Assembly (NCBI RefSeq): GCF_028610625.1
Contig: NZ_JAQQWU010000009.1
Coordinates: 124,001-188,000, forward strand
DNA: 64,000 nucleotides
Reading direction: 5' to 3'
From: Guptibacillus spartinae
GTDB lineage: Bacteria; Bacillota; Bacilli; Bacillales; Guptibacillaceae
Below are positions 51,624 to 61,330 of the stretch, piece by piece. The notes beneath the pieces are model-generated. The model was not told the origin of the DNA and made no database searches. It worked only from the letters and a program-made list of their open reading frames with translations. Made by a program: the position numbers and the translations under genes. Every line of letters starts with the position of its first letter. Within the stretch, counting starts at the first letter, position 1.

Positions 51624-53237
51624 ATGAAAAAAACCATTTTTTCATTACTATTTGTATTGCTACTTTCGATTGGTCTAGCCGGTTGCGGTGGATCGAACGA
51701 ATCGAGTGGCGATGGTGGGGGAGACTCCGGAGACGGGGGCGAAGAAGCTGGTGGAACATTGATCTTTGGTCGCGGCGGTGACTCTGTATCACTTGATCCA
51801 GCCTCTGTAACTGACGGGGAATCATTTAAAGTAACAAAGAATATTTTTGATACGCTTCTTGATTACGGTGATGATAACACAGATGTGCAGGAAGCTCTTG
51901 CAACAGATTGGGAAGTTTCTGACGATGGCAAGACTTATACATTTACACTTCGTGAAGGCGTAAAGTTCCATGATGGTACTGATTTTAATGCAGACGCCGT
52001 TGTGTACAACTTTGAACGTTGGATGAATGGGAATGAAGAAGCGTTCTATTACTATAAGTCCATGTTTGGTGGGTTTAAAGGGGACGAAGGACATGTGATT
52101 GAAAGTGTAACGGCTAAAGACGATTATACTGTCGAATTTAAATTAAAGCGTCCACAGGCGCCATTCCTTAAAAATATCGCGATGTCTCCATTTGCGATTG
52201 CTAGTCCCGATGCACTTGAAAAACAAGGCGATAAGTTTGGTGAGAATCCTGTAGGTACTGGTCCGTTTGTATTTGATCAGTGGAACAGAAATGACAAAAT
52301 CGTTCTAAATAAAAACGAAGAGTACTGGATGGATGGGTATCCAAAACTTGATAGTGTTATTTTCAGAGCGATTCCTGATAACTCAGCACGTCTAAATGCC
52401 TTAATGGCTGGTGAAATCGATTTGATGGATGGTCTTAATCCTTCTGATGTTCAGCAGGTTGAGGACAATGCTGATCTTCAAACGTTCTTCCGTCCGTCTA
52501 TGAATGTTGGGTACCTTGGTCTTACATCAAACCGCGAACCATTAAACAACAAACTTGTCCGTCAAGCGCTAAACCACGCAGTGGACAAGCAAGCGCTTAT
52601 CGATTCTTTCTATGCTGGGCAAGCGGAACCAGCGAAAAACCCAATGCCTCCGGTAATCGGTGGGTATAATGATGAAATTGAACCTTATGAGTATGATCTT
52701 GATAAAGCGAAGGAACTTCTAAAAGAAGCAGGCTATGAAGATGGATTTGAGATGGAGCTATGGGCTATGCCTGTTCCACGTCCGTACATGCCAGATGGTC
52801 AAAAAGTAGCAGAAGTTCTTCAGAAAAGCTTCGCTGAAATTGGCGTAGATGCTGAAATCAAATCATACGAGTGGGCAACTTATCTTGAAAAAGCGCGTAA
52901 TGGTGAAGCTGATAGCTTCTTATTAGGATGGACTGGTGATAACGGTGACGCCGATAACTTCCTATACGTCCTTCTTGATCAAGATAACATTGGAAGCAAC
53001 AACTATACGTACTATGAAAATCAGGAACTTCATGATCTTCTAATTGAAGCACAGTCAACTCCAGATGAAGAAGAACGCAATAAGCTTTATGCAGAAGCAC
53101 AAGAAATTATCCATGAAGATGCACCGTGGATTCCACTTGTACACTCTAAGCCAGCACTTGGCGGTTCGAGCACAATCAAAGGATTCTCTCCGCATCCAAC
53201 TGGTTCCGACAAGCTTACAAAAGTAACGCTTCAATAG
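51624..53237 (+). CDS. Peptide-binding lipoprotein of the ABC importer (DppA/OppA family)
   Basis: 537 residues. A lipoprotein signal (MKKTIFSLLFVLLLSIGLAG then Cys21), a Gly/Ser/Asp linker (about 22-45), then an SBP_bac_5 domain with KVTKNIFDTLLDYGDD, YTFTLREGVKFHDGTDFNADAVVYNFERW (in parts) and NPVGTGPFVF signatures. It delivers substrate to the permease pair. An AAGGGGGAAG binding site precedes ATG 51624. A hairpin follows the stop, which may let this gene be expressed more strongly than the permeases. Confidence 0.94.
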   Translation: MKKTIFSLLFVLLLSIGLAGCGGSNESSGDGGGDSGDGGEEAGGTLIFGRGGDSVSLDPASVTDGESFKVTKNIFDTLLDYGDDNTDVQEALATDWEVSDDGKTYTFTLREGVKFHDGTDFNADAVVYNFERWMNGNEEAFYYYKSMFGGFKGDEGHVIESVTAKDDYTVEFKLKRPQAPFLKNIAMSPFAIASPDALEKQGDKFGENPVGTGPFVFDQWNRNDKIVLNKNEEYWMDGYPKLDSVIFRAIPDNSARLNALMAGEIDLMDGLNPSDVQQVEDNADLQTFFRPSMNVGYLGLTSNREPLNNKLVRQALNHAVDKQALIDSFYAGQAEPAKNPMPPVIGGYNDEIEPYEYDLDKAKELLKEAGYEDGFEMELWAMPVPRPYMPDGQKVAEVLQKSFAEIGVDAEIKSYEWATYLEKARNGEADSFLLGWTGDNGDADNFLYVLLDQDNIGSNNYTYYENQELHDLLIEAQSTPDEEERNKLYAEAQEIIHEDAPWIPLVHSKPALGGSSTIKGFSPHPTGSDKLTKVTLQ

Positions 53238-53243
53238 GAAAAG

Positions 53244-53270
53244 AAGGGGGAGTGATGCACTCCCCTTTTA
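53244..53270 (+). terminator. Hairpin between binding-protein and permease genes
   Basis: GGGGAGTG ATG CACTCCCC followed by TTTTATT. A partial terminator inside the operon, common after abundant binding proteins. Confidence 0.6.
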
Positions 53271-53334
53271 TTCTTCCTAACATTACATACATATTTGTAC
53301 AAAATGATCTTTTACAGATGGAAGAGGTGAGTAG

Positions 53335-54339
53335 ATGCTTGCTTATACAGTTAGACGACTGCTGATGCTTATCCCGGTATTGTTTGGGATGACGCTAATC
53401 GTATTTTTTATGATTCGAGCAATTCCTGGTGACCCAGCCCAGGTCATTTTAGGACAACAGGCAACAGAAGAGGCGATCAAGAGTTTAACCAAACAGCTTG
53501 GTCTCGATCAGCCATGGTATCTACAATATATTGATTATATTAAAAATTTGTTTACAGGTGATTTAGGCACTTCTCTTCGAACAAGTTCAGATATTAGTGG
53601 AGAGATTTGGCCATATCTTGCTGCTACGTTAGAATTATCACTTGTGGCGATGGTCATTGCGATTTTTATTGGCGTTAATGCAGGGATTATTAGCGCATGG
53701 TTCCAAAACTCCTGGTTTGATTACACTGCTATGGTACTTGCACTAATTGGTGTATCGATGCCTGTGTTCTGGCTTGGGTTAATGGAGCAGTGGGCCTTTT
53801 CACTTGAACTTGGTTGGCTTCCATCAACGGGTCGTGAAAATGTAAGAAATCCAGTTGATGCCATCACACACCTTTACCTCATTGATACCCTTATTCAAGG
53901 CAGGATGGATCAATTTGTTGAGGTAGTTAAGCATTTAATTCTACCAGGTATCGCACTTGGTACCATTCCGATGGCGATTATTGCTCGAATGACACGCTCC
54001 AGTATGCTTGAAGTCATGCGATCTGATTTCGTTCGTACAGCACGTGCAAAAGGAACAAAAATGTTCTGGGTTGTTTATAAACATTCTTTGAAAAATGCTT
54101 TTATTCCCGTTCTAACCGTTATTGGTCTGCAAATGGGCTTACTTCTAGGGGGGGCCATTTTGACTGAGACAATCTTTGGATGGCCAGGAATCGGCCGTTA
54201 TATTTACGATGCGATCAATTTCAGGGATTACCCTGTCATTCAATCCGGTATTCTCATTGTTGCAGTTATCTTTGTTTTTATTAATTTAATTGTCGATCTG
54301 CTTTATGCTGCAATTGATCCTCGAATTAAATACAACTAA
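53335..54339 (+). CDS. Peptide ABC transporter permease (DppB/OppB type)
   Basis: 334 residues with six membrane helices. The opening MLAYTVRRLLMLIPVLFGMTLIVFFMIR (in parts) and the conserved EAA-loop region DFVRTARAKGTKMFWVVYKHSLKNAFIPVLT are of the DppB type. AGAGGTG precedes ATG 53335. Pairs with the next gene. Confidence 0.95.
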   Translation: MLAYTVRRLLMLIPVLFGMTLIVFFMIRAIPGDPAQVILGQQATEEAIKSLTKQLGLDQPWYLQYIDYIKNLFTGDLGTSLRTSSDISGEIWPYLAATLELSLVAMVIAIFIGVNAGIISAWFQNSWFDYTAMVLALIGVSMPVFWLGLMEQWAFSLELGWLPSTGRENVRNPVDAITHLYLIDTLIQGRMDQFVEVVKHLILPGIALGTIPMAIIARMTRSSMLEVMRSDFVRTARAKGTKMFWVVYKHSLKNAFIPVLTVIGLQMGLLLGGAILTETIFGWPGIGRYIYDAINFRDYPVIQSGILIVAVIFVFINLIVDLLYAAIDPRIKYN

Positions 54340-54353
54340 GGGGGGCTTCTAAA

Positions 54354-55253
54354 ATGGCTGAAATTGCTCCGCAGAAGCAAGTGAACGTTCAGAAACAACC
54401 AGACGAAGAAGTATTATCGCCATGGCGCGAAGCCTGGAAAGGATTCAGGAGAAATAAACTAGCAATGGTCGGTATGGGCATTGTACTCTTTTTTATCCTT
54501 TTAGCCATTTTTGCAGGAGTGATATCTCCTGAAGGAATTAATGAGCAAAAATTAGGAGAACGACTCCAAGCGCCTTCCGCAAGTCACTGGTTTGGCACCG
54601 ATGATTTCGGTCGCGATATCTTATCACGTATTATTTATGGAGCACGTATTTCTTTATGGGTTGGCTTTTTTGCTGTACTTGGTTCAGCTGCGATCGGAAG
54701 TTTATTAGGTATGGTGGCAGGATATTACGGAAAGTTAGTAGATACGATTATCTCACGTATCTTTGATATCATGCTTGCCTTTCCAAGTATTCTTCTTGCA
54801 ATTGCCGTAGTTGCCGTACTTGGACCATCATTAAGAAATGCACTGATCGCAATTGCCATTATTAATATTCCAAACTTTGGGCGGCTTGTTCGCTCTAGAG
54901 TGTTAAGTGTCAAACAGGAAGAATATGTGATGGCGGCAAGAGCGGTTGGTATGAAAGATTCAAGAATCATCTTTCACCATGTCCTTCCCAATTCCCTTGC
55001 ACCTATTATTGTGCAAGGAACGCTTGCAATTGCAACCGCCATTCTAGAAGCAGCGGCCCTAAGTTTTCTTGGTCTTGGAGCACAGGCGCCACAGCCTGAA
55101 TGGGGGAAGATGCTAGCAGATTCTCGCTCGTACATCATCCAGGCACCATGGACGGTATTTTTTCCGGGACTTGCGATTATGCTAACGGTTCTTGGCTTTA
55201 ACTTACTAGGTGATGGTCTTCGTGATGCGCTTGATCCTAAAATGAAGAAATAA
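54354..55253 (+). CDS. Peptide ABC transporter permease (DppC/OppC type)
   Basis: 299 residues. An OppC_N segment (about 25-75, PWREAWKGFRRNKLAMVGMG), FGTDDFGRDILSRIIYGARISL and an EAA loop YVMAARAVGMKDSRIIFHHVLPN. AAGGGGGGC precedes ATG 54354, 14 bases after the DppB stop. Ends the five-gene operon at a strong bidirectional terminator. Confidence 0.95.
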   Translation: MAEIAPQKQVNVQKQPDEEVLSPWREAWKGFRRNKLAMVGMGIVLFFILLAIFAGVISPEGINEQKLGERLQAPSASHWFGTDDFGRDILSRIIYGARISLWVGFFAVLGSAAIGSLLGMVAGYYGKLVDTIISRIFDIMLAFPSILLAIAVVAVLGPSLRNALIAIAIINIPNFGRLVRSRVLSVKQEEYVMAARAVGMKDSRIIFHHVLPNSLAPIIVQGTLAIATAILEAAALSFLGLGAQAPQPEWGKMLADSRSYIIQAPWTVFFPGLAIMLTVLGFNLLGDGLRDALDPKMKK

Positions 55254-55280
55254 AAAATCAGCCGATTCGGCTGATTTTTT
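55253..55280. terminator. Bidirectional terminator
   Basis: AAAAATCAGCCGA TTCGGCTGATTTTT: a stem of at least 13 bases between the importer operon and ygaE. Confidence 0.85.
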
Positions 55281-56361
55281 ATTTGGCATGAAGTTCTTGA
55301 ATGTCGACTTCGTTTTCTTCCTGATGATAGGAGTGGAAACTATCGACAAGTAAATCAAGGTGTTCTAGTTGATCGTGATAGTCAATAATCATCCCAATTA
55401 GTGGGAAGATTGTCATCCATAGCTCGCGATTACATTCACCATTTTCGTATAAGTCCACATAGCGTTCGGTCAAGGTCGTTTCCCCAGATCCAACTGTATT
55501 TAACATTTCCTCTGGAGATTGGTTTCTCACTTTTCCGATATATTTCAAATGAATTCGTTCATGGTAATTTGTAAGCTCATCAAGGTGAGTTTGAATCATC
55601 TTTCTAACTTCATCAGGCATAATGAGTATCTTCACATCAAGTTGATCCAGCATTTTTAGAATCGCGAGCGACTTTTCTGTTGTAGCAATCATCTGTCTGA
55701 ACAGAACGAGCTTTCTAGCTTTCACAAAATCTCTTCGCTTAAAATACGTACGCTCTTCTTTAAAAAGAAGAAAATACTGATCACTTTTAACGGTGTCTTC
55801 TTTTAGTTTAATTAAGTTCTCTTTTAATACTTTGTGTTCAGCATCATTTCGAGTAGCAAGCCTGATCCACTGCGAAATGTATTCTGTATTGCTTACAATT
55901 TTATGGAATAATTTTGTTTCATATTTTGGTGGGACGAAAACTAAGTTTACAAAGAAAGAGCTTACTACACCAACCATAATCACTAAAAATCGATTTGCTG
56001 CAAACGTGATAAATTCCTCCTGAGGCGCATTCATGATTAAAATAACAGTCACGATGGCAAGGGGAATGGTGCTTTCTATTTTTAATTTAATGTTGATGGC
56101 GATAATAATGATAGCACCTAAGCCAATGACGATTGGCTGATTTCCAAATAGCAAAACGAGCACAACAGCAAGTAGGGCTCCGATAATATTTGATTGAAAT
56201 TGATCAATAATGGTTTGATAAGATCTGTAAATGGACGGCTGAATGGCAAACAATGCAGCTACACCAGCAAAGGTTGGTGGTTCGAGTCCAAGCCAAGTTG
56301 CAATATAAAGTGCGAGAGTAATCGCAAGCCCTGTTTTAAAAATACGGGCACCAAACTTCAT
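55279..56361 (-). CDS. ygaE: Aromatic-acid-exporter-like membrane protein (YgaE, FUSC/DUF939)
   Basis: 360 residues. Four to six N-terminal membrane helices (MKFGARIFKTGLAITLALYIATWLGL start, in parts; PPTFAGVAALFAIQPSIYRSYQTI) and a long cytoplasmic helical domain (about 145-350). This is the DUF939/ArAE_1 family, related to aromatic carboxylic acid exporters; substrate unproven. The B. subtilis position between ygaD and gsaB is kept apart from the importer operon inserted before it. Confidence 0.87.
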   Translation of the reverse strand: MKFGARIFKTGLAITLALYIATWLGLEPPTFAGVAALFAIQPSIYRSYQTIIDQFQSNIIGALLAVVLVLLFGNQPIVIGLGAIIIIAINIKLKIESTIPLAIVTVILIMNAPQEEFITFAANRFLVIMVGVVSSFFVNLVFVPPKYETKLFHKIVSNTEYISQWIRLATRNDAEHKVLKENLIKLKEDTVKSDQYFLLFKEERTYFKRRDFVKARKLVLFRQMIATTEKSLAILKMLDQLDVKILIMPDEVRKMIQTHLDELTNYHERIHLKYIGKVRNQSPEEMLNTVGSGETTLTERYVDLYENGECNRELWMTIFPLIGMIIDYHDQLEHLDLLVDSFHSYHQEENEVDIQELHAK

Positions 56362-56503
56362 TCGATTCTAAGTCCTTTCGTCGAGTACTTTTAGTATAGA
56401 GAGTATCCTCTATTTACTCTTTTAAACATGTGAGACGTTCTAGTTATACATCGGAATGGATCGGATAGCAACCCTTATTTTAAATAATACCAAAGATAGT
56501 AGA

Positions 56504-56536
56504 AAAGACAGAATGAAGGTGCTTCACTCTGTCTTT
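56504..56536. terminator. Terminator of gsaB (bidirectional shape)
   Basis: AAAGACAGA-TGAAG / CTTCA-TCTGTCTTT hairpin next to the gsaB stop at 56547. Confidence 0.65.
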
Positions 56537-56546
56537 GTCTTTTTCA

Positions 56547-57836
56547 TTAAGCCATTTGTTGGAAGACGCGTTTCACGGCTTCAAGCGTTTCATCAATGTC
56601 TTTTTCGGTGTGTTCTGTAGTAAGGAACCACGCCTCGTACTTAGAAGGTGCAAGGTTAATGCCTTCATTCAACATCAGTTTAAAGAAGTGAGCAAATTTC
56701 TCACCATCTGAATCCTCAGCCTGTTTATAATTGACTACTTTTTCATCATTAAAGTAGACAGTGAGAGCGCCTTTAAGACGATTAATGGTAATTTGGATAC
56801 CGGCATCTTTGGCATGGCGATGAATACCAGCTTCTAGTCGCTCACCTAGTTTGTCTAACTGATCGTAGACACCCTCTTCTTGAAGAACTTCTAGACACGC
56901 AATACCTGCAGAGATTGAAGCAGGGTTTCCGGCCATTGTTCCAGCCTGGTAAGCTGGCCCTAGAGGGGCTACGTGTTCCATGATCTCGCGCTTACCGCCA
57001 TATGCGCCAATTGGAAGTCCCCCACCAATGATTTTTCCTAATGCTGTCATATCAGGTTCTACACCAAGTAAGTTTTGGGCGCCACCATACATAAAGCGGA
57101 ATGCCGTAATGACTTCATCATAAATTACGAGAGCACCATGTTGGTGAGTGATTTCATTGACCTGTTCAAGAAAACCTTCTTCAGGCTCAACGATTCCAAA
57201 GTTACCAACAATCGGCTCAACAAGAACACCAGCTACTTCATCTCCCCATTTCTCCATTGCTTCTTTATAAGCTTCAATGTCATTAAAAGGAACAGTAATC
57301 ACTTCTCTAGCAATACTTTTCGGAACGCCTGCTGAATCAGGACTTCCAAGTGTAGCAGGTCCAGAACCAGCAGCCACTAGTACAAGGTCTGAGTGTCCAT
57401 GGTAGCAACCAGCGAATTTCACAATTTTGTTGCGACCCGTATAAGCTCTTGCGACACGAATGGTAGTCATCACAGCTTCTGTACCTGAGTTTACAAATCG
57501 AACTCGTTCAAGGGATGGCATGGCATCTTGAAGCATAGCCCCAAAGCGGTTCTCTAAAACGGTAGGAGTGCCGTATAACACACCATTCTCTGCCGCTTTT
57601 GTAATCGCTTTTGTAATGTGAGGATGAGCATGTCCCGTAATAATTGGTCCGTAGGCAGCAAGATAGTCTATGTACTTATTGCCATCTACATCCCAGAAAT
57701 AAGGTCCTTTCGCTTTTTCCATGAAAACGGGTGTGCCACCACCGACCCCTTTGTAGGAACGAGATGGACTGTTTACGCCACCTAGCATAATATCAAGTGA
57801 TTCTTTATGGTGTTGTTCTGATTTCGTGAAATTCAT
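56547..57836 (-). CDS. gsaB: Glutamate-1-semialdehyde 2,1-aminomutase (GsaB/HemL)
   Basis: 429 residues. A PLP-dependent class III aminotransferase with [20 protein letters not shown] at the N-terminus, [20 protein letters not shown], the PLP-stacking [17 protein letters not shown] and the lysine ALGKIIGGG (Lys268). It makes 5-aminolevulinate for heme. B. subtilis has two copies, HemL and GsaB; location next to ygaE and bcp suggests GsaB. GGAGG precedes ATG 57836 by 5-7 bases. Confidence 0.93.
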   Translation of the reverse strand: MNFTKSEQHHKESLDIMLGGVNSPSRSYKGVGGGTPVFMEKAKGPYFWDVDGNKYIDYLAAYGPIITGHAHPHITKAITKAAENGVLYGTPTVLENRFGAMLQDAMPSLERVRFVNSGTEAVMTTIRVARAYTGRNKIVKFAGCYHGHSDLVLVAAGSGPATLGSPDSAGVPKSIAREVITVPFNDIEAYKEAMEKWGDEVAGVLVEPIVGNFGIVEPEEGFLEQVNEITHQHGALVIYDEVITAFRFMYGGAQNLLGVEPDMTALGKIIGGGLPIGAYGGKREIMEHVAPLGPAYQAGTMAGNPASISAGIACLEVLQEEGVYDQLDKLGERLEAGIHRHAKDAGIQITINRLKGALTVYFNDEKVVNYKQAEDSDGEKFAHFFKLMLNEGINLAPSKYEAWFLTTEHTEKDIDETLEAVKRVFQQMA

Positions 57837-57988
57837 ATTAACCTCCTAGTAATACTTGTTCATCATTCCCCATTGTAGCATGAGTAGAGCGGAACGAAAC
57901 ACTATTCACACTTCCCCTTAAGCGCAATGATTGTTTAATAGGAATGGCTCTTGTAAACTAAGTTGGTGTGTAAAAAGGAGGATAACGA

Positions 57989-59002
57989 ATGGAAAAGGTT
58001 ATTGATGTGCAGTCATTGCGTAAAGATTTTAAATCTCATTCAAGCCGCTCAGGCTTAAAAGGAGCGTTTCGAGACTTATTTACGCGTAATTATAAAGTGA
58101 TTTCCGCAGTGAAAGATATATCGTTTACGGTTAACGAAGGTGAAATGGTAGGGTATATCGGTGAAAATGGTGCTGGAAAGTCAACGAGTATTAAAATGCT
58201 AACTGGTATTTTAACACCGACGTCAGGAATTGTTCGGGTGAACGGTATGGATCCTCATAAAGAACGTGAAAAATTTGTCCGTTCCATTGGCGTTGTGTTT
58301 GGACAACGTTCTCAATTGTGGTGGGATATTGCCGTACAAGAATCGTTTCGATTGCTTAAGAAAGTCTATAACGTGCCGGATGATGTGTATAACGAACATA
58401 TGAATCACGTGATTGAATCGCTTGATATTGGCCCGTTGCTGGATAAGCCAGTCAGAAAATTATCGTTAGGGCAACGTATGCGGTGTGAGCTAGCAGCAGC
58501 GCTTCTCCATAACCCGAAGCTTTTATTTCTTGATGAGCCGACAATTGGGCTTGATGTACTTGTAAAGTTAAAAATTCGTAATTTCTTAAAAGAGATTAAT
58601 GAAAAGTATAAGACAACCATCTTACTTACGACTCATGACCTTACAGATATAGAAGCATTATGCGATCGCGTTGTGATGTTAGATGAGGGACAGATTATTT
58701 ATGACGGCGAGCTTGCGAAGCTTCGTTCCAATTGGGGAGAAGGAAAGCAAATTGAATTTCAGTTTGGTGAACAGGTTAGTGGTGAACAACTCCAACCTTT
58801 ATTGAAGGAACTTGAAGCAGAATGGACAAAAGGTGATCGAGAGAATGTGTGGATCGCAAATGTAGTGAACGAAGAGCATGTTATTTCCGAAGTCATTGGG
58901 AGAGTTGTAGCGGCAAACAGGATTACGGATATTAAGATTCATGAAATCTCTACCGAAGAGATTATTCGAAATATCTATGAAGAGGGCATGCGTAATGGGT
59001 AA
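57989..59002 (+). CDS. ABC transporter ATP-binding protein, COG4586 type
   Basis: 337 residues. It has an insertion before Walker A (SRSGLKGAFRDLFTRNYKVISAVKD) typical of COG4586, GENGAGKST, VVFGQRSQLWWD (Q-loop), LSLGQRMRCELAAALLH (signature) and LLFLDEPTIGLDV. Works with the two following permease genes; homologous systems are described as exporters of lipids, viologens or daunorubicin-like drugs. AAAGGAGGAT precedes ATG 57989. Its last 8 bases overlap the next gene. Confidence 0.92.
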   Translation: MEKVIDVQSLRKDFKSHSSRSGLKGAFRDLFTRNYKVISAVKDISFTVNEGEMVGYIGENGAGKSTSIKMLTGILTPTSGIVRVNGMDPHKEREKFVRSIGVVFGQRSQLWWDIAVQESFRLLKKVYNVPDDVYNEHMNHVIESLDIGPLLDKPVRKLSLGQRMRCELAAALLHNPKLLFLDEPTIGLDVLVKLKIRNFLKEINEKYKTTILLTTHDLTDIEALCDRVVMLDEGQIIYDGELAKLRSNWGEGKQIEFQFGEQVSGEQLQPLLKELEAEWTKGDRENVWIANVVNEEHVISEVIGRVVAANRITDIKIHEISTEEIIRNIYEEGMRNG

Positions 59003-59786
59003 GTACATTGAAATGATTCGCGTCCGCTTCTTAATGATGCTTGCTTATCGGACGAACTATTATAGCGGAATTTTAATTTATAGCATTAATATAGGTGCTT
59101 ACTACTTTCTATGGAATGCGATATATGGTGGAAAAGGGGAAATTGAAGGGCTATCTGTTATCCAAATGACCACCTATGTTGCGGTTGCCTGGATGGCAAG
59201 AGCTTTCTATTTTAATAATATTGATCGAGAAATTGCTCAGGAGATTAAAGAAGGGAAGGTAGCAGTAGAATTTATTCGCCCTTATCACTATCTACTAATG
59301 AAGACGATGCAAGGACTGGGGGAAGGGATTTTTAGATTAAGCTTTTTCTCCATTCCTGGTATGATTATCGTTAGTCTTATTTTCCCGATTGAATTTTCGG
59401 CTGCATTTTCGACGTGGATGTTCTTTGTGATTGCCATTATTCTAAGTTTTATTGTTAATACTCAAATTAATCTACTGACAGGTGTTATGACCTTTTTCTT
59501 CTTTAACAACGATGGACTGATTCGCGCAAAACGAGTGGTCATCGATTTGTTCTCAGGATTATTACTCCCAATTAGTTTCTACCCAGGTTGGGCGCAGAAT
59601 GTCATGGACTTTCTTCCATTTCAAGCTATTAGCTATATTCCAAGTATGATTTTTACAGAAGGTTTTACTGGGAGTGCGGTTTGGGAAGCAATTCTTTTCC
59701 AGCTAGTCTGGGCAGTTATTTTAATTCTTCCAATTCAAGCGCTATGGGTCATTGCCAAAAAACGCTTGATTGTGCAGGGAGGGTAA
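58995..59786 (+). CDS. ABC-2 type permease, COG4587 type
   Basis: 263 residues with six membrane helices; YIEMIRVRFLMMLAYRTNYYSG near the start and FFNNDGLIRAKRVVIDLFSGLLLPISFYPGW (in parts) in the second half are the family signature. Start: ATG 58995, with GAGGGCATGCG just upstream inside the ATPase gene; a longer frame from 58941 is rejected. First membrane partner of the COG4586 ATPase. Confidence 0.9.
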   Translation: MGKYIEMIRVRFLMMLAYRTNYYSGILIYSINIGAYYFLWNAIYGGKGEIEGLSVIQMTTYVAVAWMARAFYFNNIDREIAQEIKEGKVAVEFIRPYHYLLMKTMQGLGEGIFRLSFFSIPGMIIVSLIFPIEFSAAFSTWMFFVIAIILSFIVNTQINLLTGVMTFFFFNNDGLIRAKRVVIDLFSGLLLPISFYPGWAQNVMDFLPFQAISYIPSMIFTEGFTGSAVWEAILFQLVWAVILILPIQALWVIAKKRLIVQGG

Positions 59787-59789
59787 CAG

Positions 59790-60575
59790 ATGAAGCATGG
59801 TAGTATTTTCTTTCTATATGTCTCGCAATATATGAAAACAAGACTAACGTATCGTGTCGATATGCTAATGGAAATTATGTCTGATTTATTGTTTCAGGCA
59901 GTCAACCTTATTTTTATTCTGGTTGTCTTCGGACATACAAATATGTTGAGCGGCTGGTCGAAGGATGAAATTATTTTTATTTATGGATTTTTCCTCGTTC
60001 CATTTGCCATCTTTGGGGCTTTCTTTAATATTTGGGATTTCAATGAAAGGTATATTGTTAAAGGGGAGATGGATCGAATCTTAACAAGACCGGTTCATAG
60101 TTTGTTTCAAATAATTTTAGAGCGAATGGAGCTGGAATCATTGTTTGGGGTGCTTACCGGTATTGCTGTTATGATTTATGCGGGAAGTCACCTTGATTTA
60201 AGCTTATCGTGGTATGATCCAATTGTTTTTCTTTTCATGGTTCTTGGCGGAGCGTTTGTCTACGCAGGAATCTTTATTTTGCTAGCTAGTATTAGCTTCT
60301 GGTCAGATAGCAGAACAAGTATTATGCCAATGATGTACAACATCGGAAACTATGGAAGGTATCCAGTTGATATCTACAACAAAGTGATACGGTTTGTTTT
60401 AACGTGGATCTTACCGTTTGCTTTTGTTGGTGTCTATCCGTCAGCCTATTTCTTAGGCAGGGAAGAATGGTATGGCTATGCTTTTCTTACACCAGTGATG
60501 GGCGCTGTCTTTTTTGGATTTGCGATCTTTATGTGGAATATTGGCGTCACGAAATATAGGGGCGCAGGTAACTAA
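59790..60575 (+). CDS. ABC-2 type permease, COG3694 type
   Basis: 261 residues with six membrane helices. MKTRLTYRVDMLMEIMSDLLFQAVN, IYGFFLVPFAIFGAFFNIWDFNERYIVKGEMDRILTRP (in parts) and the ending MWNIGVTKYRGAGN identify COG3694. It begins 3 bases after the preceding stop, with GCAGGGAGGGTAA as binding site. The three genes form one operon ended by a strong terminator. Confidence 0.9.
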   Translation: MKHGSIFFLYVSQYMKTRLTYRVDMLMEIMSDLLFQAVNLIFILVVFGHTNMLSGWSKDEIIFIYGFFLVPFAIFGAFFNIWDFNERYIVKGEMDRILTRPVHSLFQIILERMELESLFGVLTGIAVMIYAGSHLDLSLSWYDPIVFLFMVLGGAFVYAGIFILLASISFWSDSRTSIMPMMYNIGNYGRYPVDIYNKVIRFVLTWILPFAFVGVYPSAYFLGREEWYGYAFLTPVMGAVFFGFAIFMWNIGVTKYRGAGN

Positions 60576-60607
60576 AAAGTCCAGAGGGATCTCCCTCTGG
60601 ACTTTTT
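60574..60607. terminator. Bidirectional terminator
   Basis: AAAAAGTCCAGAGGGA TC TCCCTCTGGACTTTTT: perfect 16-base stem between the exporter operon and the sigma-factor gene. Confidence 0.9.
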
Positions 60608-60615
60608 GTTTATGA

Positions 60616-61161
60616 TTAGACCGGTTCTAATAATGATGAATCGATTTTTTCTTTTAATTTTTTCATGCCAAGCCTCACGCGACTTTTCACTGTTCCAAGA
60701 GGAATCTTCTTTTTGGAAGCTACTTCTGCTTGACTATATCCTTCTAAATAGATGAGCTTAAGAATTTCCTTTTGCTCCGTATTCAAAGAATTTAAGGCTC
60801 CATTAATCATATCTTTATTTCCCAAGTCATCTTGAATATAAAGTTCTTTATCGACCAATTGGTGATCTTCAACAACTGTTTCTTTAAAATTGCGCTGTTC
60901 TTTCTTAATCCGGTCAATAGCTCGGTTTCGTGTAATCTGGTTTACCCATGAGGAAAGCTTTCCTTTATCAGGCTGAAATTGGCTTCTCTTATTCCAAACT
61001 TCTAAATAAACATCCTGAACGATCTCTTCGGCAATTTGCTGGTCATTGACTATGCGACGGGCGATGCGTAAAAGCGTCTGATGGTTTTCAATACAAAAGA
61101 CTTTAAAGTGCTCTTCGTTTTCACTATCCCAGTAAGCAATCGCATAATTGCCTTTAATCAT
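60616..61161 (-). CDS. ECF-type RNA polymerase sigma factor (SigK-like group)
   Basis: 181 residues. Sigma region 2 (about 25-95; IARRIVNDQQIAEEIVQDVYLEVWNKRSQF, in parts) with WVNQITRNRAIDRIKKEQRN, and region 4 (about 120-175; LNSLNTEQKEILKLIYLEGYSQAEVASKKKIPLGTVKSRVRLGMKKLKE, in parts), typical of SigK/SigL-like ECF factors. No anti-sigma gene is seen next to it. It is divergent from the DUF4397-sortase pair, whose upstream region has an ECF-like promoter, so it probably controls them. GGAGGAGG precedes ATG 61161. Confidence 0.9.
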   Translation of the reverse strand: MIKGNYAIAYWDSENEEHFKVFCIENHQTLLRIARRIVNDQQIAEEIVQDVYLEVWNKRSQFQPDKGKLSSWVNQITRNRAIDRIKKEQRNFKETVVEDHQLVDKELYIQDDLGNKDMINGALNSLNTEQKEILKLIYLEGYSQAEVASKKKIPLGTVKSRVRLGMKKLKEKIDSSLLEPV

Positions 61162-61241
61162 TCGTCAATTCCTCCTCCGAGCTTTGCTAGTAGCTCTATT
61201 CCCTTGAATTCGAAATAAAAACAATTAAAGTGTAAAAAAAG

Positions 61242-61268
61242 TGATCCAAATGCAAAAAAAATGTCGTA
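61242..61268 (+). promoter_or_regulatory. Candidate ECF-sigma promoter ahead of the DUF4397 gene
   Basis: TGATCC (61242-61247), a 17-base spacer and CGTA (61265-61268, in TGTCGTATT) resemble the TGAAAC-16/17-CGTA/C pattern of ECF factors; 62 bases upstream of the DUF4397 start. Confidence 0.35.
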
Positions 61269-61285
61269 TTAACAAGTGAACAAAG

Positions 61286-61303
61286 GTTATACAAAAGTAT
61301 AAC
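61286..61303. promoter_or_regulatory. Perfect palindrome GTTATAC-AAAA-GTATAAC
   Basis: An 18-base palindrome (7-base arms, AAAA centre) lies between the candidate promoter and the DUF4397 start, 28 bases before ATG 61331. It has no T run. Probable operator, or a leader hairpin; the binding protein is unknown. Confidence 0.5.
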
Positions 61304-61330
61304 AAAAATTCAATAAGGGGAGTGGATGGA

